24,817 nt of DNA from Proteiniphilum sp. UBA5283 (lineage in GTDB: Bacteria > Bacteroidota > Bacteroidia > Bacteroidales > Dysgonomonadaceae), in the NCBI GenBank assembly GCA_002408485.1, contig DHSP01000009.1, positions 38,693 through 63,509 on the forward strand, written 5' to 3'. The notes beneath the pieces are model-generated. The model saw nothing but the letters and a program-made list of their open reading frames with translations. It was not told where the DNA came from and did not search any database. A program made the translations under genes and the position numbers. This document shows positions 15,812 through 22,824 of this stretch, one piece after another (within the stretch, counting starts at the first letter, position 1; each line of letters begins with the position of its first letter).

Positions 15812-17158
15812 ATGATATCTAAATATTTTTCCCGGTTATTGGTGCTCGTCATTAACCTGTTGCTAATTTCCTCTTGCCTGAACTCAACCAACGACAAAGT
15901 GGAATATTCGCCCGATGCACAAATCTATGCCTTTTCTCTGTCATCCAAAACGGACACTTCCAACCTGTTGTCTGCCACTAAATTCACCATAGATCAGATA
16001 AACGGCAAGATCTTCAATCAGGAACCGCTTCCCTTTCAATTCGGTGTGGACAGTGTGGTCTTAAATATTACCGGTGTCAGCACATACAGTCCCTTTACGC
16101 AGGTACAGCTCCGTCTGGATCCAGACAGTACCTATAACTGGATTCGATCCGACTCGGTGGCCGTGAGCCGGTTAAACCAAATAACCACTACTGCAGCCGA
16201 CGGAAAAACGAAAAAAAGATACGATTTTGAATTGAATATATATCAGCAGGATCCCTATATCCTTACTTGGGAACATATAAACACAGGGTATCTCCCCGCA
16301 TCGATAGCATCTCAGCAAACAATCGCTTTCAAAAATCGCTTTATCACTTACTTCAACACCGGGACGGCTATACAAGCGATCTCCTCCGACAGCTCCAGCG
16401 GGACCAACTGGACTGCATTCAACCCGGCTGGCATGCCCAACACCCTGCTGCTCTCATCGCTGGTTACGGCTAACGACTTCGTTTTCGGGCTCGACGCCAC
16501 AGCCGGAACCGTCTATTGCTCAGCCGACGGCGTCAACTGGAGTCAGGTAATTACCTCACACCCGGTGAAAGCAATCTACGGAGAGCTTCCCTTGGCGACA
16601 AAAGGGAATATTTTAATCGCAATAGACCTCGACGGAACACTTACTTTTGCGGAAACAGACAACTTTACAGTACTGAATCCGATGAATAAAGTTCCCGCGA
16701 ATATTCCGGTAAAGGATTTTTCGGCTTCCCGGGTCGACATACCTACCTCCTATTCCATCAAATACATTATTTTGTCGGGAGGCACAACAAAAGACAATAC
16801 AAACAACACCGATATCTGGATTTTACAGGAAAAAGACGGAATCATTACTCATATTCTTTCGAGAAAACCCACCACAATTACAGTGAATGGAAGCAGTTTG
16901 TTTTTTTATGACAACAAGCCTTACATGATGATTACCTCTTCCGGGAGAAATGCACTGATATACTCTGAAAATTTTGGCCTGGACTGGAAAATGGCAGCAG
17001 AAAATCAGACATTTCCCGCTGGATTCAATCAACGGACAAATGCATCGGTCATTATCGATGCTGCAAATTATATATGGATATTCGGCGGAATATCTGCAAC
17101 GCAAACCCAACTTGCCGATATTTGGAGAGGCAGGCTCAATAAATTTGTCAACAACTGA
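15812..17158 (+). CDS. DUF6242 family lipoprotein with Asp-box-like motifs
   Basis: A 448-residue secreted lipoprotein of unknown function. The lipobox ISSC places the lipid-modified cysteine at residue 22, after a hydrophobic segment VLVINLLLIS. Residues about 30-160 look like a beta-rich DUF6242 N-terminal domain with SVVLNITGVSTYSPFTQV. From about residue 165 the sequence reads like a beta-propeller with three Asp-box-like motifs: SSDSSSGTNW (191-200), SADGVNW (237-243) and SENFGLDW (385-392). It also has a kelch-like closing WIFGGISA and DIWRGRL. Asp-boxes are known from sialidases and other propellers, but catalytic residues were not seen. It follows ribD by 81 bp with its own promoter box, and precedes DUF6089 by 86 bp. 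The family assignment is from memory of sequence style, not a search. Confidence 0.78.
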   Translation: MISKYFSRLLVLVINLLLISSCLNSTNDKVEYSPDAQIYAFSLSSKTDTSNLLSATKFTIDQINGKIFNQEPLPFQFGVDSVVLNITGVSTYSPFTQVQLRLDPDSTYNWIRSDSVAVSRLNQITTTAADGKTKKRYDFELNIYQQDPYILTWEHINTGYLPASIASQQTIAFKNRFITYFNTGTAIQAISSDSSSGTNWTAFNPAGMPNTLLLSSLVTANDFVFGLDATAGTVYCSADGVNWSQVITSHPVKAIYGELPLATKGNILIAIDLDGTLTFAETDNFTVLNPMNKVPANIPVKDFSASRVDIPTSYSIKYIILSGGTTKDNTNNTDIWILQEKDGIITHILSRKPTTITVNGSSLFFYDNKPYMMITSSGRNALIYSENFGLDWKMAAENQTFPAGFNQRTNASVIIDAANYIWIFGGISATQTQLADIWRGRLNKFVNN

Positions 17159-17244
17159 AAAGACACACCACATTCATTGTGCGTGAGATAATTTATCGCC
17201 CGATTTTCCGTTAACTTGGAAACAGGATTTTAAGGAATGAAGGA

Positions 17245-17946
17245 ATGAAAAATCTGAAGAAGCCACTGCTTGTTTCTGCAATAGCGGGACTTTCACTGGT
17301 CACTGCCAGCGTCTTTGCTCAGGAGTATAAATACGAACTAGGTGGTGCCACAGGAATTTCATCTTACATGGGTGATGCCAATAAGACGAAATTTATGCTC
17401 CATCCGGGCATCGCTGTTGGACTTCTTTTCCGGTATAACATTACTTTCCACTGGGCAATGAAAGTAAATCTGTCCGGAGGGAATGTTTCTGGCGACACCC
17501 TGGATTCGGGAAACATATTCCCGTTTGCGCAACATGCATCTTTTCGTCGCACCTTTGCCGAAGCGAGCAGCCAGGCAGAGTTTAACTTTCTGCCCTACAG
17601 CGACAAGTACAAATACACAGGGACGAAACCCTATACACCTTATCTCTTTGCGGGTGTCGGTGTTACGTATGCCCCGGGAGAGGTTGACTATTGGGGACTG
17701 AACATGCCTTTTGGCGTGGGATTTAAGTATAAAATAAAAAACAGGTTGAATATCGCCGTCGAGTATTCGATGCGGAAATTGTTTAGTGATGACTTCGATG
17801 CAACTCAACCAGCACAGGGATGGAGTTTAAACCAGCCCTATGGCATCGGAAGCAGCTTCCTCAAAAACCGGGATGGCTATTCAACCGCAATGATTTGCCT
17901 CACATGGGACTTCGGAATGAAGGAAGATCCTTGTCACGGCAACTAA
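17245..17946 (+). CDS. DUF6089 family outer-membrane beta-barrel protein
   Basis: A 233-residue predicted outer-membrane barrel of the DUF6089 family. The signal peptide ends near SVFAQ (cleavage after residue 25). The remainder alternates short amphipathic strands with aromatic girdles (ELGGATGISSYMGDANKT, LLFRYNITFHWAMKVNLSGG, TPYLFAGVGVTYAPGEV, NIAVEYSMRKLFSD), and the last strand is MICLTWDFGM. The loop DACHGN-like tail DPCHGN is family-like. It is separated from uppS by only 19 bp and precedes uppS and bamA, an order common in Bacteroidales, so a role in envelope assembly is inferred. The start has AAGGA 8 nt upstream. A tiny ATG-AAG-GAA-TGA at 17237-17248 overlaps it and is probably incidental. 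No promoter was recognised in the 86-bp spacer. Confidence 0.83.
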   Translation: MKNLKKPLLVSAIAGLSLVTASVFAQEYKYELGGATGISSYMGDANKTKFMLHPGIAVGLLFRYNITFHWAMKVNLSGGNVSGDTLDSGNIFPFAQHASFRRTFAEASSQAEFNFLPYSDKYKYTGTKPYTPYLFAGVGVTYAPGEVDYWGLNMPFGVGFKYKIKNRLNIAVEYSMRKLFSDDFDATQPAQGWSLNQPYGIGSSFLKNRDGYSTAMICLTWDFGMKEDPCHGN

Positions 17947-17965
17947 CATATTAGCCGTTAAAAAG

Positions 17966-18715
17966 ATGTCGTTATTTGACAAACTTGATCATCGTCGTCA
18001 TCCCACCCACATAGCCATCATCATGGATGGGAACGGGCGTTGGGCCAAAGCCAGAGGATTGGAAAGAGCCGAAGGGCACAGGGAAGGAGTGAACACTATC
18101 AGGAGAGTTGTGAAAGCCGCCATCAAAGCATCGGTTCAACACCTTACCCTGTATGCGTTTTCTACAGAAAACTGGTATCGCCCCGCGGAAGAGGTAGACG
18201 GATTAATGGATTTAATGGTATATGCCATTACCAGGGAGACGCCGGAACTTAAAAAAAACGGGGTAAGCATTTCAACTATCGGCGATACGAGCCGCCTGCC
18301 TGTAAATGTCAGAGAAACGCTCGAAGCTTGTATCCGGGAAACGGCAGAAGGCAGAAATCTGAACCTTGTGATCGCAATAAGCTATTCTTCAAAATGGGAA
18401 CTTACAGAAGCTACCCGAAGAATTGCCGACGATGTGATCAAAGGTGTTCTGAAGGGAGAAGATATCAGCGAGGGAACCATTAGTAAATATCTCACTACCT
18501 GCAACCTGCCCGACCCGGACCTTTTGATTCGGACAGGAGGAGAACAACGGATCAGCAATTTCTTGTTGTGGCAATGCGCCTACACGGAGTTTTACTTTAC
18601 CGAAACCTTTTGGCCCGATTTCGGCGAGGAGGAGTTGTACAAAGCCATTCTCGACTATCAGGGCCGTGAACGGAGATTCGGTAAAATCAGTGAACAGATA
18701 GAATTAGAAAAATAA
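17966..18715 (+). CDS. uppS: Isoprenyl transferase, undecaprenyl diphosphate synthase
   Basis: Extends farnesyl diphosphate with isopentenyl diphosphate in cis to make undecaprenyl diphosphate, the lipid carrier for peptidoglycan and surface polysaccharides. The 249-residue protein carries MDGNGRWAK with catalytic Asp 21, LYAFSTENW in the middle, and near the C-terminus RTGGEQRISNFLLWQ followed by WPDF, all diagnostic of cis-prenyltransferases. Length is normal. It lies 19 bp after the DUF6089 gene and 45 bp before bamA, so the three are probably one transcript. The carrier and the barrel-assembly machine are both needed for envelope growth. Confidence 0.97.
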   Translation: MSLFDKLDHRRHPTHIAIIMDGNGRWAKARGLERAEGHREGVNTIRRVVKAAIKASVQHLTLYAFSTENWYRPAEEVDGLMDLMVYAITRETPELKKNGVSISTIGDTSRLPVNVRETLEACIRETAEGRNLNLVIAISYSSKWELTEATRRIADDVIKGVLKGEDISEGTISKYLTTCNLPDPDLLIRTGGEQRISNFLLWQCAYTEFYFTETFWPDFGEEELYKAILDYQGRERRFGKISEQIELEK

Positions 18716-18760
18716 CCGTACATACTGCACAAAAGACAGTCAGAGAAAAGAAATATCACA

Positions 18761-21433
18761 ATGTTGAAGAAAACATTCCATTTACTTTTGTTATTCACCC
18801 TGTTTATACAGACATTGTCATTGGCACAGACCACCGACAGTGTGTATACTTCCTCTCCGAGTGAACTAAATGTAAACTACACTGCTCCCCCCAGAAAATA
18901 TTATATTGCCGATATTGATGTAACCGGGGTAGAGGGAACAATGTACGAAGACCAAAAGTTCGTCCTGGTCGGTTTTTCGGGTCTGTCAAAAGGACAAGAG
19001 ATTCTAATACCCGGAGAGGATATCACCAACGCCCTCAAGAGGTTCTGGAGACAGGGGCTCTTTTCGGACGTGAAGATACTCCAGTCAAAAGTAAAAGGCG
19101 ACAGCGTGTGGCTCGAGATCCGACTTACTGACCGTCCCCGGGTAGCCGACATTCGCTATTTAGGGATGAAAAAAAGCGAACAGGAAGACATTGAGAAAAA
19201 GATCGGCTTTGTGAAAGGGAATCAAATTACTCCACCGCAGATAGACAGAGCAGAGACAATAATCAAAAGCTTCTTTGAGGAAAAAGGATTCGGAGATGCC
19301 GAAGTGAGAATTATTCAGCGACCGGATACCACCCAGAAAAATCAGGTCGTACTGGAGGTCAATGTAGACAAAAAAGAAAAGCTCAAGGTAAACAACATCG
19401 CGATAGAAGGAAACGAATCGCTCACAGACAATCAACTAAAAAGGGCGATGAAAAAGACCAACGAGAAGGGAAAACTGCGGAATATTTTCCGAGCGAAAAA
19501 GTTTGTGGAAGATCTCTATGAAGCAGACAAGAAAAACATCATCAGCAAGTATCAGGAAAATGGATATCGCGATGCAGAGATTCTCCGTGATACGGTATAC
19601 AAATACGATGAAAAGACTGTAAATATTGAGTTGCAAGTCGAAGAAGGACCCCAATATCATATCCGTTCCATTAACTGGGTGGGCAATACGCAATACCCTT
19701 CCGCCCAGTTAGGACAGTTATTGAATATGGCACCCGGTGATATATATAACCAGAAGAAACTGCAGGAAAGATTGATCTCGGATGAAGATGCTGCCATAAA
19801 CCTCTACCAGAACAACGGCTACCTGTTCTCCAACATCGACCCGGTTGAGATCAATATTGAAAATGACTCTGTGGATCTGGAACTACGTGTAACAGAAGGG
19901 CCAAAAGCGACCATCAAGCGGGTAATTATCCAGGGAAACGATCGCCTTTATGAGGACGTCATAAGGAGGGAGTTACGAACCAAACCAGGTGCCGTATTCA
20001 GCAAGGAAGACCTGCTTCGTTCCGTGCGTGAGATAGCCCAGACAGGCCATTTCGACCCCGAAGCACTCTCTGCCGGTATCGGTCAGGGGATCAACCCTAA
20101 TCCCGAAGACGGAACAGTCGACATTACCTATCCGCTTACCTCGAAAGGAAACGACCAGATAGAGTTTTCCGCCGGCTGGGGTGTAACCGGATTGGTGGGG
20201 AAGCTCAGTTTGAAACTGAACAACTTCTCCCTGAGAAATATGCTGAACCCCTCTATGCACAGAGGAATTATCCCGCAGGGTGAGGGACAAACGCTTGTTC
20301 TTAGCGCACAGACTAATGGCCGTTATTACCAATCTTATCAGTTTCAATTTATGGAACCCTGGTTTGGCGGAAAAAGACCTAACAACCTGTCGTTAAGCGC
20401 CTACTACTCCCGATATACCGGACTGAACACCAACTACTATTCCCAAAACAGCTACTACAACCCATATATGTACGGCTATGGCGGTTATCCCGGTTACGGC
20501 GGATACGGCGGGTACGGCGGATACGGCGGATACGGATACCAGGATATGGCAGAATATGCCTATGACCCGGACCAGGTGTTTAGCATGGTGGGCCTTTCAC
20601 TGGGCTACGGAAAGAGGCTAGAATGGCCTGACGACTACTTCCAGTTCATGGCAGAGCTAGGCTATCAACGTTATGGGTTGAAGAACTGGTCTTATAATCA
20701 ATTCCCGTTTCAAACGGGAGTGAGCAACAGCATCACCCTCGGACTCACCCTATCGCGTATATCCACAGACAACCCTATATATACGCGTACCGGTTCTCAA
20801 TTCACGCTGAGTGTATCTGCTACCCCACCCTTCTCTCTGTGGGATGGAAATAACTATGCCGCCATGGCGTACAACGATCCGGATAAATACACGTGGAACG
20901 AATATCACAAATGGAAGTTGAAAATCCGCACCTTTACGCCACTTTCACCCTCTACGGTAACCCGCACACCTGTGATGGCCACTCGTGTTGAGTTCGGCAT
21001 CCTCGGACACTATAATAAAAATAAAATGACCCCCTTTGAAACGTTCGACGTGGGAGGTGACGGCATGAGCGGTTACACCAGCTCCTTTGCGACTGAAAAC
21101 GTGGCTCTAAGGGGCTATGAAAATAACTCCATTGCTACACAGGCACGCGCTTATACCCGACTTGGGCTGGAGTTACGTTATCCTTTTATTCTGGAACCCA
21201 ACTCCACGATATACGGGGTTGCTTTTCTGGAAGCCGGAAACGCCTGGTACAATGTAAAAGATTTGAATCCTTTCGATTTAAAACGTTCAGCCGGCGTGGG
21301 AGCCCGTATATTTCTACCAATGATCGGATTGATGGGAATCGACTGGGCATATGGATTTGACACTGTATTTGGCAGCGGAAACAGACAACGTGGCGGAGGC
21401 CAGTTCCACTTCATCATTGGACAGGAATTCTAA
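18761..21433 (+). CDS. bamA: Outer membrane protein assembly factor BamA
   Basis: BamA inserts beta-barrel proteins into the outer membrane. The 890-residue protein has a signal peptide ending near SLAQ (residue 23), five periplasmic POTRA domains (about residues 45-465), and a 16-strand Omp85 barrel to the C-terminal GQEF, with Phe last as expected for the barrel signal. The conserved loop-6 motif appears as LRGYENN, preceded by GDGMSGYTSS. An unusual feature is a Tyr-Gly-Gly tandem repeat at residues 571-593, inside the loop between predicted strands 5 and 6, which should face outward. The repeat is encoded by 9-bp units. It follows uppS by 45 bp. Two ompH genes, probably Skp-like chaperones of barrel proteins, follow after a 219-bp spacer. 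Confidence 0.96.
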   Translation: MLKKTFHLLLLFTLFIQTLSLAQTTDSVYTSSPSELNVNYTAPPRKYYIADIDVTGVEGTMYEDQKFVLVGFSGLSKGQEILIPGEDITNALKRFWRQGLFSDVKILQSKVKGDSVWLEIRLTDRPRVADIRYLGMKKSEQEDIEKKIGFVKGNQITPPQIDRAETIIKSFFEEKGFGDAEVRIIQRPDTTQKNQVVLEVNVDKKEKLKVNNIAIEGNESLTDNQLKRAMKKTNEKGKLRNIFRAKKFVEDLYEADKKNIISKYQENGYRDAEILRDTVYKYDEKTVNIELQVEEGPQYHIRSINWVGNTQYPSAQLGQLLNMAPGDIYNQKKLQERLISDEDAAINLYQNNGYLFSNIDPVEINIENDSVDLELRVTEGPKATIKRVIIQGNDRLYEDVIRRELRTKPGAVFSKEDLLRSVREIAQTGHFDPEALSAGIGQGINPNPEDGTVDITYPLTSKGNDQIEFSAGWGVTGLVGKLSLKLNNFSLRNMLNPSMHRGIIPQGEGQTLVLSAQTNGRYYQSYQFQFMEPWFGGKRPNNLSLSAYYSRYTGLNTNYYSQNSYYNPYMYGYGGYPGYGGYGGYGGYGGYGYQDMAEYAYDPDQVFSMVGLSLGYGKRLEWPDDYFQFMAELGYQRYGLKNWSYNQFPFQTGVSNSITLGLTLSRISTDNPIYTRTGSQFTLSVSATPPFSLWDGNNYAAMAYNDPDKYTWNEYHKWKLKIRTFTPLSPSTVTRTPVMATRVEFGILGHYNKNKMTPFETFDVGGDGMSGYTSSFATENVALRGYENNSIATQARAYTRLGLELRYPFILEPNSTIYGVAFLEAGNAWYNVKDLNPFDLKRSAGVGARIFLPMIGLMGIDWAYGFDTVFGSGNRQRGGGQFHFIIGQEF
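20471..20539 (+). repeat. 9-bp tandem repeat coding Gly-Gly-Tyr units in BamA
   Basis: Four near-identical units of TACGGCGG(A/G) occur back to back at 20495-20530, flanked by degenerate copies from 20471 and to 20539. They encode repeated Tyr-Gly-Gly at residues 579-590. The unit is a multiple of three, so copy changes would alter loop length without shifting the frame. Confidence 0.9.
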
Positions 21434-21443
21434 CATGTAGAGA

Positions 21444-21561
21444 CAGATATGCTTATCTGAAGAAGCAAAAGCTAGCCCAGGCCCCTGCACTCAGGAAAGG
21501 ACTTATTTGCTCTTTAATGAATTTTAGCATGCCTTTTGTAAACGTTTCGGATTGTAATCCG
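21444..21561 (+). other. Structured intergenic spacer between bamA and ompH
   Basis: The spacer 21434-21652 contains three small perfect inverted repeats: CAGATA/TATCTG with a 4-nt loop (21444-21459), CCTG/CAGG with a 4-nt loop (21484-21495), and CGGATT/AATCCG with a 2-nt gap (21548-21561). None is followed by a T-run, so they are not classic terminators. A TATCTCTG at 21619-21626 is one mismatch away from a -7 box and could drive ompH. No other gene was recognised here. Confidence 0.4.
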
Positions 21562-21652
21562 TCTTACATAACAGCATACACAAGAAAGCGAAAAACATGC
21601 TTGCGATCAATTTGCTTTTATCTCTGTTTCGTACATTAAAAATAAAAATAAT

Positions 21653-22165
21653 ATGAAAAAGACACTTTTTTTGATCGGTTTATTGATGGCGTTGACATTG
21701 GGAACTACGTACGCCCAAAAATATGCATTGATTGATATGGAGTATATTCTGGAACGGATTCCTATGTACGAAAGTGCCAACAAACAGCTGGAGACCTTGT
21801 CTTCACAATGGCAAAGTAAAGTGGACGCAGAGGTGGAAACCGTGAATGCCATGTATAAAAAATATCAGGCCGACCTGGTATTTCTTGCCGGAGCTGAAAA
21901 GACCAAACGCGAGAACGAAATCGTAGCCAAGGAAAATTCGATTCAGGAACTGAGAAACCAATATTTCGGTCCCCAGGGAGAATTATTCAAGCAACAGGAG
22001 GAGTTGATCAAGCCCATCCAGGATAATATTTACGAGGCAGTAAAAAACATTGCAACTCAGCAGGGATATACGATGGTGATAGACAGGGCCTCATCCTCAT
22101 CCATTATCTTTGCTTCACCCAGTATTGATATAAGCGATCAGGTACTTTCATGGTTAGGCTATTAA
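21653..22165 (+). CDS. OmpH family (Skp-like) periplasmic chaperone, first copy
   Basis: A 170-residue predicted periplasmic chaperone that holds unfolded outer-membrane proteins on the way to the BAM complex. The signal peptide ends at TTYAQ (residue 21-22). The mature protein begins with the strand KYALIDMEYILERIP, continues with a long charged coiled-coil hairpin (about residues 40-130, for example TVNAMYKKYQADLVFLAGAEKTK), and ends with the strand YTMVIDRASSSSIIFASPSIDI and a short tail. This fold order is the OmpH/Skp family. It follows bamA and is followed after 69 bp by a second copy. The spacer upstream has a possible -7 box. A 19-codon reading frame at 21597-21656 overlaps its start as ATGA and is discussed separately. 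Confidence 0.9.
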   Translation: MKKTLFLIGLLMALTLGTTYAQKYALIDMEYILERIPMYESANKQLETLSSQWQSKVDAEVETVNAMYKKYQADLVFLAGAEKTKRENEIVAKENSIQELRNQYFGPQGELFKQQEELIKPIQDNIYEAVKNIATQQGYTMVIDRASSSSIIFASPSIDISDQVLSWLGY

Positions 22166-22177
22166 AAATAAAAAGTT

Positions 22178-22185
22178 TATCTTTG
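22178..22185 (+). promoter_or_regulatory. Bacteroidota-type -7 box before the second ompH
   Basis: TATCTTTG is a full match to TAnnTTTG in the 69-bp spacer. The transcript would start around 22190, giving a leader of about 45 nt, so the second copy may be transcribed on its own as well as with the first. No -33 element was found. Confidence 0.4.
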
Positions 22186-22234
22186 TGCCGACATAACGAA
22201 AGAATTTTAAATTACAAATTAGAAATAGAAAATC

Positions 22235-22744
22235 ATGTTAAAAAAATTATTGATCTTTTTTATTGCACTGGCTCCATTGACAGTGGTAGCACAAGAGGCG
22301 AAGTTTGCGTACCTGAATGCCCAGGAAATTTTCTCAGCCATGCCCGAATTGGCCGGCATTGAAACACAACTCAGTTCCAAGCAGGAGGAAATCTCAAAAA
22401 ACGGACAAGCATTGGTAGATGAATTCAACAAGAAGTCCGAAGAATTCAACAAGACACCGGCCACTTCCGAGGCAGTACAGCAAGACCAGCAAAAACAACT
22501 TGCTCAGATTCAGGAGAGATATCAGATCTACCTGCAGAATAGCCAGCAGGAAATGCAGCAATTACAGCAAAGCCTGCTTGAACCGGTTAACAAGAAAATT
22601 GCCGATGCTATCAAAGCGGTGGGAGATGAAAACAAATACACCTTTGTATTTGATGTATCAACAATGCAATCGCCCATTGTTTACGTGAGTCCCACGGCAG
22701 TCAACATCACTCCCCTGGTGAAAACCAAATTGGGGCTGAAATAA
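22235..22744 (+). CDS. OmpH family (Skp-like) periplasmic chaperone, second copy
   Basis: A 169-residue Skp-like protein, diverged from the first copy but with the same layout. The signal peptide ends near VVAQ (residue 20). The mature part starts KFAYLNAQEIFSAMPEL, continues as a Gln-rich coiled-coil hairpin (about residues 45-120, including QQDQQKQLAQIQERYQIYL), and ends with YTFVFDVSTMQSPIVYVSP and NITPLVKTKLGLK. A pair of Skp-like genes after bamA is usual in Bacteroidales. It ends at a strong hairpin terminator. The gene I would expect next, murI, is absent; a minus-strand stress gene lies there instead. Confidence 0.9.
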   Translation: MLKKLLIFFIALAPLTVVAQEAKFAYLNAQEIFSAMPELAGIETQLSSKQEEISKNGQALVDEFNKKSEEFNKTPATSEAVQQDQQKQLAQIQERYQIYLQNSQQEMQQLQQSLLEPVNKKIADAIKAVGDENKYTFVFDVSTMQSPIVYVSPTAVNITPLVKTKLGLK

Positions 22745-22771
22745 AAAAGACGCAATAATGACGCCACACAT

Positions 22772-22803
22772 AAAAAAGGGTCTCCCCAGGGAGACCTTTT
22801 TTT
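22772..22803. terminator. Strong intrinsic terminator, bidirectional
   Basis: GGTCTCC at 22779-22785 pairs with GGAGACC at 22790-22796 around a 4-nt loop, flanked by A6 before and a T-run of seven after. The flanking A-T tracts extend the stem and give T-runs on both strands, so it can stop the ompH transcript and the convergent stress-protein transcript. Confidence 0.8.
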
Positions 22804-22824
22804 ATGCCTGCTCACAAATAACAC

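Noticed and set aside
17237..17248. Three-codon ATG-AAG-GAA-TGA upstream of DUF6089
   Set aside because: Too short to be meaningful. The AAGGA at 17232-17236 already serves the true start at 17245, so it is probably incidental.
20471..20539. Considered as a CRISPR-like or mobile repeat
   Set aside because: The repeat is in frame within bamA and encodes Tyr-Gly-Gly units; there are no spacers or leader.
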